A stretch of 64,000 nt of DNA from Zygnema cylindricum (GCA_037447655.1 JBBHKE010003003.1:124001-188000), one strand, 5' to 3'; positions 1-13,139 are shown, numbered from the stretch's first letter. Notes: generated by a model not told the origin, from the sequence alone. Numbers and translations are program-made.

Positions 1-3000
1 TCATATACATTATGCCTCGACCTGCTTCCATAATGCAAGTTTCAGAACATGAAGCAGTTTTCACCAATTACAAACGAAAGGGGCAAGAAAGTGCCAAGAC
101 ACCAGGATAAGCAAACAGGCTGAGAGATGTGTGAATGCCTGGTCATCGCTTGATCCATTCTTGTAGGCTTCAGCTATGGCCTGTGGATGAGGAAGAATCG
201 CCTGCAAAAAAAAATAGCTATACAAATCATGTCAAAACCATACTGGCTAACCAAACAGGCCAGCCAGCACACATGAATACAGCATGGGAAGTATTGTGCT
301 GTTCAAGAGACAAGTCATTAATTATGCATAGTGCATTGCAAAACCTAAAAGGTTTTGATATGAGGCCGCAATGTAGTGTATTGAAGCTATTCGAGTTTTG
401 TCTTGCGATGTAAACCTACGATACACGATACCCGATACATTACAGAAGCATATCTGTTATGTACTTTTGATACATACAATGTCACTTGTTGTCTGACACT
501 TGGTGCAATCTTCTATCCAACAAATGTAGCGCCAACGAGCTGACTGACATTTTGGTCTCTCTTAGTCAGTTTGTAAGAAATGCATTTTGCTTGTTCATTT
601 TTGTAAGCTGTCGCTGGCTTCACGAAGCGACACAAATCTAGGTCCTGTAAAGCTGTGTCTCAAATATTGAGCATCATTTTGCTTCCATACTACTTGTCCA
701 CAGTTTATCCTCAATATGAGAGTCCACAAATCATGCTTCGATCCATAATGCACAGTAAGATATATTTATGGCTTTGAGGAAAGTAAAAGGATGACAGGTA
801 AGAAATCTCATGTTGCTGGAATAGCAAAAACTACATGCAAGTAGCAGTTCTCAAAAGCATTTGCCGCTCTCGATATGCTGGCAGCATGTCATTTCCTTCC
901 CTCTGCACCTCACTATGCATGCAAGGTTGGATGAAGCACACCATTGTGTTTCAGTGTTTTCTGAATGTTGAGAGCACCTGAAGCTGTGCCATAAAGTAGA
1001 CATAGAGCTTCATATATTGCTCGTTGAAGAAGTCACCAAAACTGAGACCTGCGATCTGTGAGGCATACAGTTAGCAAGAAAAAATGAGTCAATGTAAAGG
1101 CTTGCAGTACATGTCAGAACACCTTCACAAGAAACAACTGAAAGAACTGCTGCCCCAAGTGCAATATACCACAAAAAATCGTGATATTTGCTTGACATCC
1201 AACAAGATCAAAAAATATATTTTAATGAGATCTGAATGTCTAGACAAGGTTACGTTAGACATTATTGGCTGCAATACCTCTGTAAGACATTGCAAAGCAC
1301 GATTCCGATATGAAGCATTTGGAAATAACTTCAAAAGAGTTTCCAGCTGTTGAACAAACCCCACCAGACAATGCAGCCCAAAATCAGAAACAAACCTAGC
1401 TCTCGGAATTGATAAGCACCTGCAATCCACACAGTCCCGGGCCATAACAGGTCTAGATGTTGAAATGTAAAAGGCACCTCTAACATGTGAATCATCTACA
1501 AGAAGCAGTGCTGAATAGATATAGACATGATACCAACACGTTCCCAGCAATATTCCACAGAGTGAGTAGTGTACATGAAGGCGTTCAAACCTTCGTTGTT
1601 GACGGTTTTGATAATTACTCTAGGGTAATGTCACGTTAATCATTGAGCAGACACAAAAGGATCCTTCTGGCAGGCCAATAAAGTACACTGGGGCAAATAA
1701 GGCAACCAGAAAAGAGCATGAAACGAACTTTCAAACTCTATCCTACAACAAAAGAAAGCTAATGTACAGCAAACACTCATGTCAAGACAAGGTACATCAA
1801 GCCATCAACAAAAAGATGTGTATGCCTTCATCTCAGATTTGGAGACCAGTAATTGAAGAAGTTTAGTTTATAAGCTTAGATAATAAGTTTAGTTAATAAG
1901 TTAATTGTTGTTAGCTCGTCACCAGAAATTATTTTATCCGCACAATTAATCGCAAAGTAGAAAGCAATCATTTAACAAAAAGATATATACATGCACAACT
2001 ATGATAAACAATTCCCTTTGTTACAAACGAAACATAGGAGTGATCAGAGCTGTCTTTCAGAACCATACTCCCCCTTAGCAGAATTTACACACGTTGAGGT
2101 CCTTTAATTCCAAATGTAAAATCACGATAAGTTCAATATCAAATATCTATGGATTTCCCAGTCTTCAGAGCATTCTGCAAATTGTTCAAACTGACGTGTT
2201 GAGTTTCCTCTGCACAAAATTGTGCAAACTACTCGATTCGGCGTGTGAGGTTTTCCTCACGAGTTTATAAAACTGTTCTAAAAATAACCAAAATAACCAA
2301 GTTGACAAACTCAAAAGACACAAATGCACTATTTTGTCGTTTTCATGGCAGCTTTTTTCATCTAAAAGCCTCTCAAACACAATAAAGATTTGCCCTTTCA
2401 CAATATCCCGTACTGCCAAGTTCGATTCAAACAATAGAAGAATGTCCCCTGACTTATTAAAAGCAACTCATATTTTCTCACAAGCACCTCCCCGCTGTAT
2501 GATTCGATACAAATAGAATATTAATCTAAAGAAACTGTGCAACAAATGAAGAACAAAATGCACTATCACAATCTTCAATGTTCAATACAGGTTGTCAATG
2601 ACGCGTGTATGTACTTCCCGACATTTGAACATAGATTTGCCAACATGATGTATAGAGAGGATAGCAACACGAAATTTATATGCAATAATTCATTATATGC
2701 ACCATCCTAAATTGGATCGTGCCACGTCAGATACGGAATGAGGTAGGATACCATGTACAAATTAACAGTCAAACATTGGGGTGAAAATCTGCCCAGGTGA
2801 ACTGGTATTTGAAGAAGAAATTGCAATTCAAAAGCCATTTCTTTTTCAGGGATTGACCAATGGGTAAATTTGATACTTGTTTTGAATTACCCGGATTGTT
2901 TTTGACTTCTAAAAACCTGCTGACACATACACCTGTACAGACATTTGTCCAGAGTTTAACACAGCTTTACTTTGTGGCAATTTTCTTGCGAGCAATTTGA

Positions 3001-6000
3001 TCAAAGAGTCCAAATTCGAGCTATGCCAAGAATATCTTGAACAAAGTCCAGAGTACTATCAGTGCTCGAATATCCAAAGTTCAAATCCCTCACACAGGCA
3101 TATGCTTCCTAAACTGTATAATCTTATAATCCATTAATATTCTGCAAAATTGTTAAATCACCAAACATCTACGTCTTTTTGATTCACAAAACCTGACAAC
3201 ACGCAACAACACCTTAGAAATCCTTCCAATGCTTACAATACCATTACAGCTCCATCACGAAACAACACCTACCAGGTTGGACTCAAAAATGTAGCCAAGG
3301 GGGATCCACCCCAGAAACGCCTGTAGAGTTGCAAGGGTAGCACAAATAAGAGATGGCCTTTGTGATGCTCCCAGGACATACAGGCATAAGCCATGTATAA
3401 GTTGAAACTCACTGTCACAATAACAATAGGTAGACGCGAACTATGCATCAGTCACTTGAAAAAATAAACAGAAATGCACTGACGGCCGTGTAACAACTCC
3501 CACCAATCCCTCAAAACAGTGTAAATGTATAACATATATATAAACATAATAAAATTATACATACATACCTGCTCAGCACCAAAAATCAGGGCTCTTTAAA
3601 GAACAATCAAAATATCACTTTTCACATAATGTACCACCTTAGAGAACACGCAGCTGCAAATATACCCAAATCATCAAAAAATCTCTACAACAGACATTAT
3701 ACAATTCCCTTTTCTAACAGAAGGCAATGTCCCTTCAACACACTTGAGTGCCATCATCACCTATTTAGAGAATTTTTCAACTCCTTGATTTTCAGCTGAG
3801 TCATCTCTCCCCGAGAGAAGTCAAAAACCTCTTCACTGAGTAACTGCAGCGTAGAGAAAAAAAAAGATGAAATGGGGAAGATGAATCGTCTATCAGTACC
3901 CTTAAAATTGAAAGCTTATTGACAGTAGAATTTGGAGTTAAGCTCTCCAGTGACAAAAAAGGTGTGGTTTGTTTGTAAAATTTTCAAATAGTGTGAAAAC
4001 AGTCTAGCACGCATGGCTACCACTAACAACAATAAATAAATCTGAACAGACCGAATTCTCCCAAAAACAACTTTGAAATAGAGGAGAGAGGGTGTGCAAA
4101 TAAGCAGGCTTGTACCTCACCCTACAAATGTCTTTCTGCCTTTGATAAGCTAAAAAAATATTTTTTGGCCACTAAAGAAAGAGATCTAAAACCACACCTT
4201 CATAATAACCATACAGTTCTCACAGAGAGTTTCACTGCTCTTTGCTGCCGACACAAGATCAGAAATGAACGTGGGCCATCTGTGAGGCCACTCGTGCTTC
4301 AGAACCTGCAGTTCAAGCCATCAGAACTTGTAAGACCTTTAAAAACTACATGCCTAAGGGCAGCTATCCATGCAAAGCACTTCTCTTTGCTTTCATCAAC
4401 GATGTGATCTTGCAAGTTAATGGCAGATTGCACGGGGTTTAGTTTTGAACTTTTTCAGGGACATGTAAATGTTGTACCATGAAACTTCTGTCCAACAAGC
4501 CTAAAATGATCCGTATTTCTCACCATGTCAAACTTTGAAAGGATTACAATAAACTGTCAAAAGAGAATGGGCCCCTTGAAATAGGCAAGTTTGAAACTTA
4601 AATTGGTATGCCTGTCAGTGTTTAAAATAGCCGGCAAAGACTGATTTTAAATACATTGTGACAACGCAAAGACAAGTTACCACTGATTTGAATAGATAAA
4701 TAGGCATCTAAACCTACAGGCATCGCTGGAATGAGTATCAGCAATATATATATAAAAACATAAGCGTGTAAGCGGTTACAACCAGAATAAGTAAGAGAGA
4801 GAGGGGAGAGGGAGAGCCGCCAGATGACATACGCATCGCAATTGAACAAAGTACAAACAAAAATAAAACCAAGCAAAAGGAGAGAACTGCTCTGCATATA
4901 ATGGACTCTTTGTACACAAAGTTTTCCAAAGGTACAAAAACAGGAATACGTGCCTGCACAAGAATAACATTAAGTTTATTCACATAAACTCGCTCAGTGC
5001 GAAAGGTTCTATCATCCTTGGATAGCTGTCCACAACCAGAAAAATCAGGAAAATCAGTCAGTCTCGAGTGAATACAATGCATAGAAAAAGACGAGACAAA
5101 AGTGAAAGTAAAGATATTCAAGACTGAAAGGCCAAATACTATCTTCCAACCCGCAGTCTCCTTAGTAGCTTCTTGCTATGTAAGTTAATAGTTAGATGCT
5201 TACCTTAACGATGAGATCCGACATGTAGTTTTTTACACCTTCCCTTTGATCCACAGGAAGGGCATTCCACCGATACTTTATAACTGATTCCAGAACCTGT
5301 TCCCAGGATAAAGCATCTACAAGGAATGTCATACACAGAATTGACCATCACAAAATGCAATGAACAAGGTACCATCATTCTTTTGGCCCCTTTTGTGTCA
5401 AACCGAGAATAAGGCAATGAACATTGATAAGCTTATACAGAATAAGCTATCAACAGATTCTGGCATACAGTACTTCGATGTAATTGGTACAGGGCTGATG
5501 AAAAGAAAAGCGATTCCAAGAGAATCCTGTACAATTACTAATACCAGCATACTGCTTGACTGGCAGCATAAGTGGCCTTCGCTGCGACAGATGGCATACA
5601 GCAACAAATTCCAATCCAAACAAATCAAAGCACAAACTAGAAACTGGAAATTAACAGGATGTTTGACTTCAGCACAACACCTAACTGTAACAATCAACAT
5701 TCAAAAATAATTTTCAACCTATTTATACAAAATCCTGCCGTACAAAATGAAACACCAAATTACAACAAGGTGCACACAATGATAAAAAAAGCAGGATATC
5801 AACATCTAGCCTGTGCTGGCAATCCAGACAGAGATCGTGCATAAATCATGTGTTTTGTAAATAAATCAACTCTGCGAAATCACTGTAAGATAATACTCGC
5901 ATTGTACAACTGTGGCTCAGGAAAGTGCCATTGAGCATCTGTAAGGGTGCAGAAAGCACTCACTTATAAATCAAAAAAAGTATGGTGGCTGATACCACAA

Positions 6001-7039
6001 CATAAAACTCAATGACTTCACGAGCACTCTACTGATCGTTTTTTTCATCTAGAAGAGTAATATTTAGTAATCAACAGCAAGTCATGAGTGCCCCAGAAAA
6101 GACCTGGAAGACCAGATTGGCCTGTTACCTGAAGAGCAAAAAATTTGGTGTTGGTGTTCTGACTGGATTGAAGTATAGCGACCACGCGTGTCCATGTCTC
6201 TGGATGCTCTTGCAAAGCACGTAAGATCCTCTCAGCGGCTGCACGCTGTTGGAGGGCCCCGAAAAACAGTAAAACATCATAGGGACGTGTCAAAATGGTC
6301 AACCAGCAGTTTTTAAAACCTGGAAGGGTAAAATCATTAACTCAAAACAAGAAATTGAACAACCCATCTGATAAGTAAGAAACGAGCCGTTTAAACTGAA
6401 CAAAGGACCTTCAGCGGCAGCAATAGCACCTCTGGATGACAAAACAATTCACTTAAATTTGCTCTAAAACATGCAAACATAAAAGAAAGCAGTCAGTCTG
6501 CATTGAGCGGTAAACTTCTAGATGATGCTCTGCCTATTGATTGACATCCCCAAGTTTAACTTAAGGTGGACAGCACCATACATACGAACTAAAGACATCC
6601 TCCAAGCCAGTTGCACTTCAGCATGGATTTCCAAATTTTTATAACACAATAGTTCACACTGTTACGAAAATGCGTTGAACTTTCCGTTTGACATGTCATC
6701 AGCAACCAGGCATCAGTATGCACCCTTGTAACAAGTTATTTTCACCCGTGAATAGGGATATACATAGCCTACCAAATACTAATCATCCTAATTTTGAGGA
6801 ACAGAGGAAGATCTTTCTCCCTCAAACGAGAACACCTTCGCATAAATGAGGATAATGCAAACTTGGAATTATATCACATTTCAAACATTGGCACACACTG
6901 TTACGTGGACACGTATAACTCATTATGCTCTCCAAAAACTGACCTCGTCTTTGGAACCAGTACCATAGAAGACAGATACGGTTGCGTCCAATAGAGGAAC
7001 ATCAAACGGCTGGCTAAAATCCAAAAGTTTCTCTGCCAT
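1..7039 (-). CDS. XPO1: Exportin-1 (CRM1) nuclear export receptor, 5' part, ten exons, partial
   Basis: XPO1 binds leucine-rich export signals together with Ran-GTP and carries proteins and RNPs out through nuclear pores. Ten exons on the minus strand join in frame: 7039-6944, 6245-6129, 5296-5204, 5025-4954, 4305-4198, 3843-3761, 3411-3273, 1346-1278, 1055-978, and 201 to about 103. They give about 318 residues of a protein usually near 1,070. The ATG at 7039 opens [20 protein letters not shown], the family's N-terminus. Exon 2 starts the importin-beta N-terminal repeat (RAAAERIL); exons 4-9 cover the exportin-1-like region ([37 protein letters not shown]). All introns are in phase 0 except intron 6, which splits a Ser codon. 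Splice sites are canonical except intron 4 (GC-AG). No stop or frameshift is seen, so the gene looks functional. The end of exon 10 is uncertain, since its last ten residues fit the family poorly. The groove that binds export signals lies beyond the window. Confidence 0.92.
4306..4953 (-). other. GC-AG intron 4 of XPO1
   Basis: After the codons for VILVQ the sense strand reads CAG|GCACGT, and the acceptor is CTGCAG|GTTCTG. No GT donor nearby keeps the frame into the next exon (VLKHEWP). The join restores the family sequence, so a GC donor is the simplest reading. It depends on the base call at 4952-4953. Confidence 0.75.
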
Positions 7040-8171
7040 GGCTTTGCTTCACGCCAGTGCAATACACTGCAGACGGCTCTGTGACTGGCTCCTAATCTTC
7101 TCTGATTGCCTCCTCTCCACAGCAGTCGCTTGTCTGTACGCCGAAAAGTAACCCAACCAAACAAAATGCTTCAATTTTCAGGTCAAGTAGATTCAACACC
7201 GGAAAAGTCGGGCTCAACTGCAAGAAACTCGGCTTTGCAATAAATAGACTTGATTGCTCTGTTCGAAAACACAGACAGAAGTGTACGAAAGCAGTGGAAC
7301 TATAGTTGAGGCGCTATCACGGGTGTAAGCACTTTGGCTTTTCGTTGCAATCTTTCAGCGCATGACAAACAGAGAAGGATCGCACAATTCAGTTGTAGTG
7401 CTATAATCGAGTGCTACAGGCGGATTTCATAAGTAGGCTACAGTAGCTTGCTACAGGCATCTTTCTACTGTCGGATTCAAGAGCACAACTTGAGCGGAAC
7501 AGGTTTCGAAGGTAACCAGCAGGCATCCGAGAAACTTGAGACAAACCTGGGATGTTGCAACATTCACAAGAAGACAGTAATACCATTCCTTTAAAAAAAT
7601 CAGAGCGTAACAATTGTTAACTTTCGGAAATCAAATGAAAGGATATGACGAAGGGTTCAGCTGAAGGGTGAGACTATGGCCAATCAAAATGTTTCAGAGG
7701 TCGGTCAAACAAACCACGTGCTGAATAGCAAGACAAGGGACCAGCATGAAGACTTTCAGACAGCTTTCGTTCTTCTTACCAACGTTTGAGATAGAAACAA
7801 GCAGCCATGGAAGAATGTGAGAACTTGTAGCTACTTGGAAACCTCCATATGGATATATGGCAAGAATAACAAAGGATTTACGGGTCAAAAAAACAACGAC
7901 CGGGAAAAAGATAACCGCTAACTTAACTGAGAAATCTGAAAACCTGCAATGGAGTTTTATATCTTATTGAGATATTTTGCTCTACTGTTTTCTACTTTTT
8001 TTTTAAAAATGCTTTGTTTTTCGCTTCGTTTTGCTGTTTTTCCGTTAACCCTAAGCGCAGAGCACTTTTGGAGCGTTGGCGTTATAAGCTTTGATAAGTA
8101 AAAGTTGTATCACTGTAAAATCTGATCCCGTAGGCCACAATAAAATCGGCACTAAGGAACGGCGACTACAG
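7040..8171. other. Upstream region of XPO1, no gene seen
   Basis: This holds the XPO1 5' leader and promoter, read leftwards. I see no convincing coding sequence, TATA box at a fixed distance, or divergent partner gene. Short open frames on either strand have no recognisable motifs. Confidence 0.5.
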
Positions 8172-8173
8172 TA

Positions 8174-8390
8174 CACCGTGTATCGCTATCAGTGTTAAAG
8201 TTACTTTGGCCGCTTAAAACATTTTTTCTCCGTACACATTCATCGGATTATAGATCTGACGGTTGCGATTGAAATCTAAGATTCTCACCTTCCCATCGGC
8301 GGTCTCCATATGAAAATCGTACAATTGTGTACGGAGAAAAGATGGTTTAAGTGAGTAAAAAATTGTTAACCGTAATAGCGATACACGGCG
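8174..8390. mobile_element. MITE, CACCG family, 217 bp
   Basis: Terminal inverted repeats begin CACCGTGTATCGCTAT and end ATAGCGATACACGGCG, flanked by TA on both sides. A second inner inverted pair (TTCTCCGTACACA / TGTGTACGGAGAAA) lies inside. There is no coding capacity. A same-length copy lies at 56979-57195, with others at 55736, 57437 and 59276. The TA flanks suggest mobilisation by a Tc1/mariner-type transposase (inference). Confidence 0.85.
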
Positions 8391-8392
8391 TA

Positions 8393-9373
8393 CGTACAGT
8401 ACAGTACAGTACTTACCTGTACTCGACCAAGGAACTCAGGTGAAGCTGTACGGAACGCCGACATAAATCGCTATCGAGATTTTCAAATATCGTAGTATCA
8501 AGCTACAGTACCAAAATCTCGATAATTTCGGGCTGAACAACAACTATCGACGTCGCGTTTTGGATGACCAATACTAACAAGTAAAAAATAATGTAGAGGC
8601 CACACTAAATGCACAATAAATAACTGTTGGAAAACATTGTATTATAGACAAAATAAAGTTACTTCTAACTTGTGGTTAAAAGTCGCATGAGTCTTGGTTA
8701 TTCTCTTATAATGTCTTTTTTTTTCCTTATTTTTACTCCCTTCGAACCAATAAAGATTATTTCTTGTGGTCGTAATCAGTTTCGCTTTTCATTTGGTCCA
8801 AGTTGGTAAATTTTGGTTTTAATTCTTGGTGATTTAGAAGTAAAATTGGTGTTCTTCGAAAAATGTTGGATAGCCATTTGGTCTTTGGAAGCTCATGATC
8901 ACTTGTAATCTAAAAAAATTTTAAAAATTCAGCGCTTCCTTGTGTATTCCCTGGTGTTTGGACTTATGCGCCATAATAATTGGTATTGTAGCCTTAGTAA
9001 GGTTGGCAATGATTTAATGAGTGTGGATAACTGACGCCACTAAATATACATCGAGTACATAACCAAAGTACTATGGGAGATCAATAACCACCAATCAAAA
9101 CCAAATAGGTTGCAATGGGCGACATTTTCTAATCCAGTCAAAAATACTCGATCTAGCTTACAACCTCAAACTCAAACAACGATAATAAGAGGACAAATGC
9201 AGTAGTGGTGAAGATAACCATGCAGTAAGAAAAACCACCATTCACTATTAATGGTCACACAACCGCCCAAAGGAATATGTTTCTCGTTGTGTTTTCAACA
9301 TGATAAAATGGGCGGCCAACAAAAATTGTAACGACTTCAATTATCTACTTTCATGCGATGTTAGCTGTAACTT
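8393..9373. other. Intergenic, no gene seen
   Basis: AT-rich DNA beginning with a short GTACA-type repeat next to the MITE. I find no coding motif, RNA gene or repeat end in it. Confidence 0.4.
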
Positions 9374-9711
9374 GTGTTGGGTATGGAGGACCTATTGCCG
9401 ATATTCGATATATAAAGAATTTCAGGTACCCGATAATCGATATGTCGAGACCATGTACAGAGAAGCTAAATATCCAGATATTTTTTTTTTTCGGATTTTT
9501 TCAAAGTTTTACGGGTGCTCATGGTGGGGGGTCAGTCATTTGCGTACGGTTTACCGTACTTTACTCTACGGTATATGTACGGAAACCATTTTTTTATGAT
9601 ATATATCGCGATAATTTATGTTGTTCGCGGTACAATATATCGAGGACTTTGCTCGATCGATATTCAATATATCGAAATTATCGTGATATGAAACTACCCG
9701 ATACCCAACAC
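9374..9711. mobile_element. Small TIR element, 338 bp
   Basis: The left end GTGTTGGGTAT is matched by ATACCCAACAC at the right end. The inside is rich in GATAT/ATATC inverted steps and has no coding frame I recognise. No clear target duplication is visible, and the element abuts the next MITE. It is non-autonomous; the superfamily is not assignable. Confidence 0.5.
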
Positions 9712-9713
9712 TA

Positions 9714-9912
9714 CACCGCGAATCGTTATTAGCGTTGAGAGATTATTAGTGTAAAGAAAAAATCAGCGTCATTCATTCTAATTTAGTGCCGGGAGACGTG
9801 GCAGATTATGGTCCACGACCTTAAATAGTGTAGTTTATTCTATTTAAGGTATTAATGTCAAAATTTTAGGGTGCCGATATAGAGTTCATAACGCTAATAA
9901 CGATTCGCGGTG
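9714..9912. mobile_element. MITE, CACCGCG subfamily, 199 bp
   Basis: Ends CACCGCGAATCGTTATTAGC and its inverse are flanked by TA on each side. The TIR consensus is shared with the 217-bp family, but the interior differs (AGACGTGGCA and surroundings). A piece of the same interior recurs near 49135-49200. Longer relatives lie at 29818-30374 and 55184-55726. Confidence 0.8.
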
Positions 9913-10877
9913 TAGCTGTGACAATAACAGCGGATCGAACTTGTTTGTAAAGGGGTATTTAGGTGTTATGATTATAGAGTACTAAATTTGGTAGACGTTC
10001 GCGAAAGAATCACGTGATTTGGAGCTATATTTCAAAAGTTACAGCGAAGAGTGTATTTAGGTGATAGCGCGGGGTCTAAATAACAAGTGGGTATCATTGA
10101 AACGGGTTAAGGGTCAAATTAGTACCGAAATTTCGTGGGAACGTTCAATAAAGTTCTAATGAAACATTTAGTATGCACGCTGGTTTGTTTCGTACAATTC
10201 TTAGGTCGAAACGTCACTTTCACTTAACGGAATTTCGAAGTAAGTTTAGCGTGCGAAATTTGTGACGCACGATCGTGCGTAGTTGCGTTTCGTTTGGCGC
10301 GCACTTTTGCACGTAAATGTTACGTAGTGAAACGTAGCGTTTGATTGGTTAGTAAAGCAATAAGTAGTTAGTGAGAGATTTCGCACGTTTTTGCATTAGT
10401 CAATCCGAGTCATTGTTGATCAATGATTGGCTCAGGTAAAAGCTTGTTCAAACGCTGTTCAAACGGAGCGTTGACTTTGGCCTGGTTAGTCCACGGCGAT
10501 GATGGATAAATAGTGAAGTGTAAGAGAAGAGTAGGCATCTTTTCCTTTGGAAAAGTTTGTGGAAATTCCGACTGATCTTGGTCCTGAGCGATTTAAACCA
10601 AATTGGAGAAGTGGCATTTTTGCATTGAAATCCCTTACTAACTACGTAGTGTTTTAGTAGTTAAGAGATAGAATTATTTAAGAGTGGAGAGTAGAGGAAA
10701 ACACTTAAAAAGAAGAGTTGAGCCACAAGGGGAAGAGACCAAGCTAATGTTATGTGGACAGAAGCGTCTTATAGTTTAAAGTTTATCCTTATGTGAGTGC
10801 TTTCCAATGTGTCGAATGTGTGGTTGAAATGTTTGTAGTAATGGGATTTATTGAGAAGTAGGAGATCCTATTATATA

Positions 10878-10889
10878 TGGTATCAAAAC
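10878..10889 (+). other. Primer-binding site of the gypsy element, initiator tRNA-Met 3' end
   Basis: TGGTATCAAAAC matches TGGTATCAGAGC, the complement of the 3' end of plant initiator tRNA-Met, at 10 of 12 positions. It lies about 810 bp before the gag start. This is the normal full-length tRNA primer mode, unlike that inferred for copia C and D. Confidence 0.65.
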
Positions 10890-11689
10890 TTTGGTTAGAA
10901 ACAAAGGAGAAGTTTGCTCACTCGAAGATCGACTGCAGTGACCAGTGAGGGTGCTCTAAGCTGTGTCGGTAGAACCACAATGTGAAATGTGAAGTGGTAG
11001 GGGATTGGAGGGAAACTAAGTGATCACAATGTCAGCGGCCGCTGGTTAGATGTGAGGCGTGCTTAGGTCCTAAAGACTAAGGCGAGGTGGGCAGTGTAGC
11101 CACCGCTGAAGCTCACTCCAATTACCAAGAGGCGAAACAGACTTGCCTTCTCATAGCAATGATTCGTATGTAAATGGAGGGCTTGAAGCCATGAAGGGTG
11201 AGGATGTGAGGATTAGACAGTAAAAGATCCTGATATCGTAGGAAATGGGAAATTTGCTAATGGAGGAGAAGGAAAGTGGAGCACTTTACTTCTTCAAGAG
11301 CAAAGGAGTCCAGAAATGACTTAAAACTTTTCAAACCCTAAAAAGTTACCTTTGATTCCTTTTTATTTTGCTGTTGCAAAATTTGTGGTTAGATTTTACC
11401 TTTGAGAGCTTTAAATTTTGCTATTGCAAAATTCGTGGGAAACTTTTTACCTTTCTATTTCAATGTTTAGGAAATTGAAAATTTAAATGTGCACAAACTT
11501 ATTTTCAATGTCTTATTGATTTCTCACATTTCGATATTTTTAAAGGATTTGTTAAGGAAAATAAGTCTTGGATTGGAGCAATCTGAGGACTTCAAGTCTA
11601 CAACAAATTTCTTTCGGAAATCATATTCTATCTTCCGTTATGTTTAAATTCATTGTGTGATAGTGGCAAATTTTGCATAGAAACGTGAA

Positions 11690-12399
11690 ATGGAATATGC
11701 TTTGAATGTTTTGAAGAAGCGTATTGTGAAATTGGTCAAAAGATTTAATAATCATACTGCTATTGTGGATGAAATAATTTCTGAATTGAAAAGTGAATTG
11801 AAAGACGTTAAGGAAAATGGAAATATTTCAAATCAGAAATTGGATGAGCTTATTAATTTTATTCAGTCCAAAAATAATGTTAATGACGAAAAGGGTGAGA
11901 GTGGTAAGAGGAATGCCTGTTTAGGGAGGATGATCACGATAGACCTAAGAAGATAAGATATCTGAAATTATCTATCAGTGAAACACCATCCTTCGATGGT
12001 AAGAAGATTGAAGACTTGGATGCTTGGATTTTTCATATAGAGTATTATTTGGAATCTACGAATTATGATCGCGATGATTACACTTTTTTTGCTGTCAGCT
12101 ATCTGAAAAGTGATGCTCATATTTGGTATTACACTCAGAGAAGGTCTAAATTGATTCCTGATAATGCTGGTTGGGAAACTTTTGAAACTGCGATCAAATC
12201 GCGTTTCTTGTCTGTCACTTTTAAATTCAGAATGGAAGAAAAGTGGTTTAAGTGTAAGCAGACTGGAAATGTGAAGGATTATATTGTGGAATTTGACTCA
12301 TGTAGCATTCATGTCATAGGTTTGACAGATCACATGACTAAGTTGCATTTCTTGAACTATTTGAATCCTATACTCAAATCAGAACTGAAACATCAATAA
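11690..12399 (+). pseudogene. gypsy gag, capsid part, frameshifted
   Basis: The structural capsid protein of the gypsy element. An ATG at 11690 opens an 88-residue Lys/Glu-rich segment that ends near 11956. In a different frame, from about 11960 to 12399, the retrotransposon gag domain follows: TPSFDGKKIEDLDAWIFHIE, then a tract with Trp at the expected spots (HIWYYTQ, GWETFETAIKSRF). The domain normally forms the particle shell. One frameshift near 11950 and a stop at 12399 break it from the zinc-knuckle part. It is inactive as it stands. Confidence 0.75.
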
Positions 12400-12537
12400 T
12401 TTAATAATTTGAAGGAATTACAAGATAAGTCATTGGAGTTAGAGGACTAATTGGGGTATAATCGGGAAAATTGATCACTCAGGAGTAATTTGAATGAAGT
12501 ATCACAATGGGATGAGGAGGAATATGAGGAATAGGGT

Positions 12538-12978
12538 TTGAATGCAGGTCTTGTGAATAAGCAAAATATCTTCAGGGGAAATCAGAGAGGAGGACAGAGT
12601 GTCAATGCAAGAAATAAATTTCACAATAGAGGGGGCTACATTAAGAGTCCTAAACCGAGCATTAATGCTCAGAAACCTAATCTTACCATACCCACATGCA
12701 CTATATGTCAGAAAAGGGGTCATAGGGCATTTGAGTGTGCACAACTGAAGAAAATTAATTGTTATAATTGTGGAGAGGATGGACATTTCATTAGAGAGTG
12801 CACAAAACCCAAAAAAAAAGTCACTTGTCTTAAATGCGGAAGTCCAAATCATTACGTTAAAGAATGTACAGATAAGGGATCTCTAAAAACAGTTTATGTC
12901 AATGAAGGTCTCCAGGAAGATATTGCATCATACAGAGCTGAGCAAGAAGCCCAAGAGGTGGGAAACGAAAAGGACTAA
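12538..12978 (+). pseudogene. gypsy gag, nucleocapsid with three CCHC knuckles
   Basis: An open stretch of 146 codons with three CX2CX4HX4C zinc knuckles, at residues 54-67 (CTICQKRGHRAFEC), 75-88 (CYNCGEDGHFIREC) and 97-110 (CLKCGSPNHYVKEC). A basic, Gly/Asn/Arg-rich segment precedes them. Knuckles of this type bind the element RNA for packaging. All twelve metal ligands are intact. The stretch is separated from the capsid part by several stops between 12400 and 12537. Three knuckles is more than the one or two usual in gypsy elements. Confidence 0.75.
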
Positions 12979-13139
12979 CTGAAAGTCCTCAGTTGAGTCA
13001 ACTAGATCCAAAAGTTAAAGAGTTAACTCTGGAGGGCAAATCAATAACTGGAAAAGTTAGGATAGCTGAATTCATTATGATTCTCACTACACTGCATAGT
13101 TTGAAGAATCCTTCTATGTTAGGACAGTTAAGTAATGAT

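Noticed and set aside
850-900. Minus-strand [12 protein letters not shown] as a possible XPO1 exon
   Set aside because: It does not match the family after QLQ, whereas the segment at 201 (ILPHPQ...EAYKNGSS) does.
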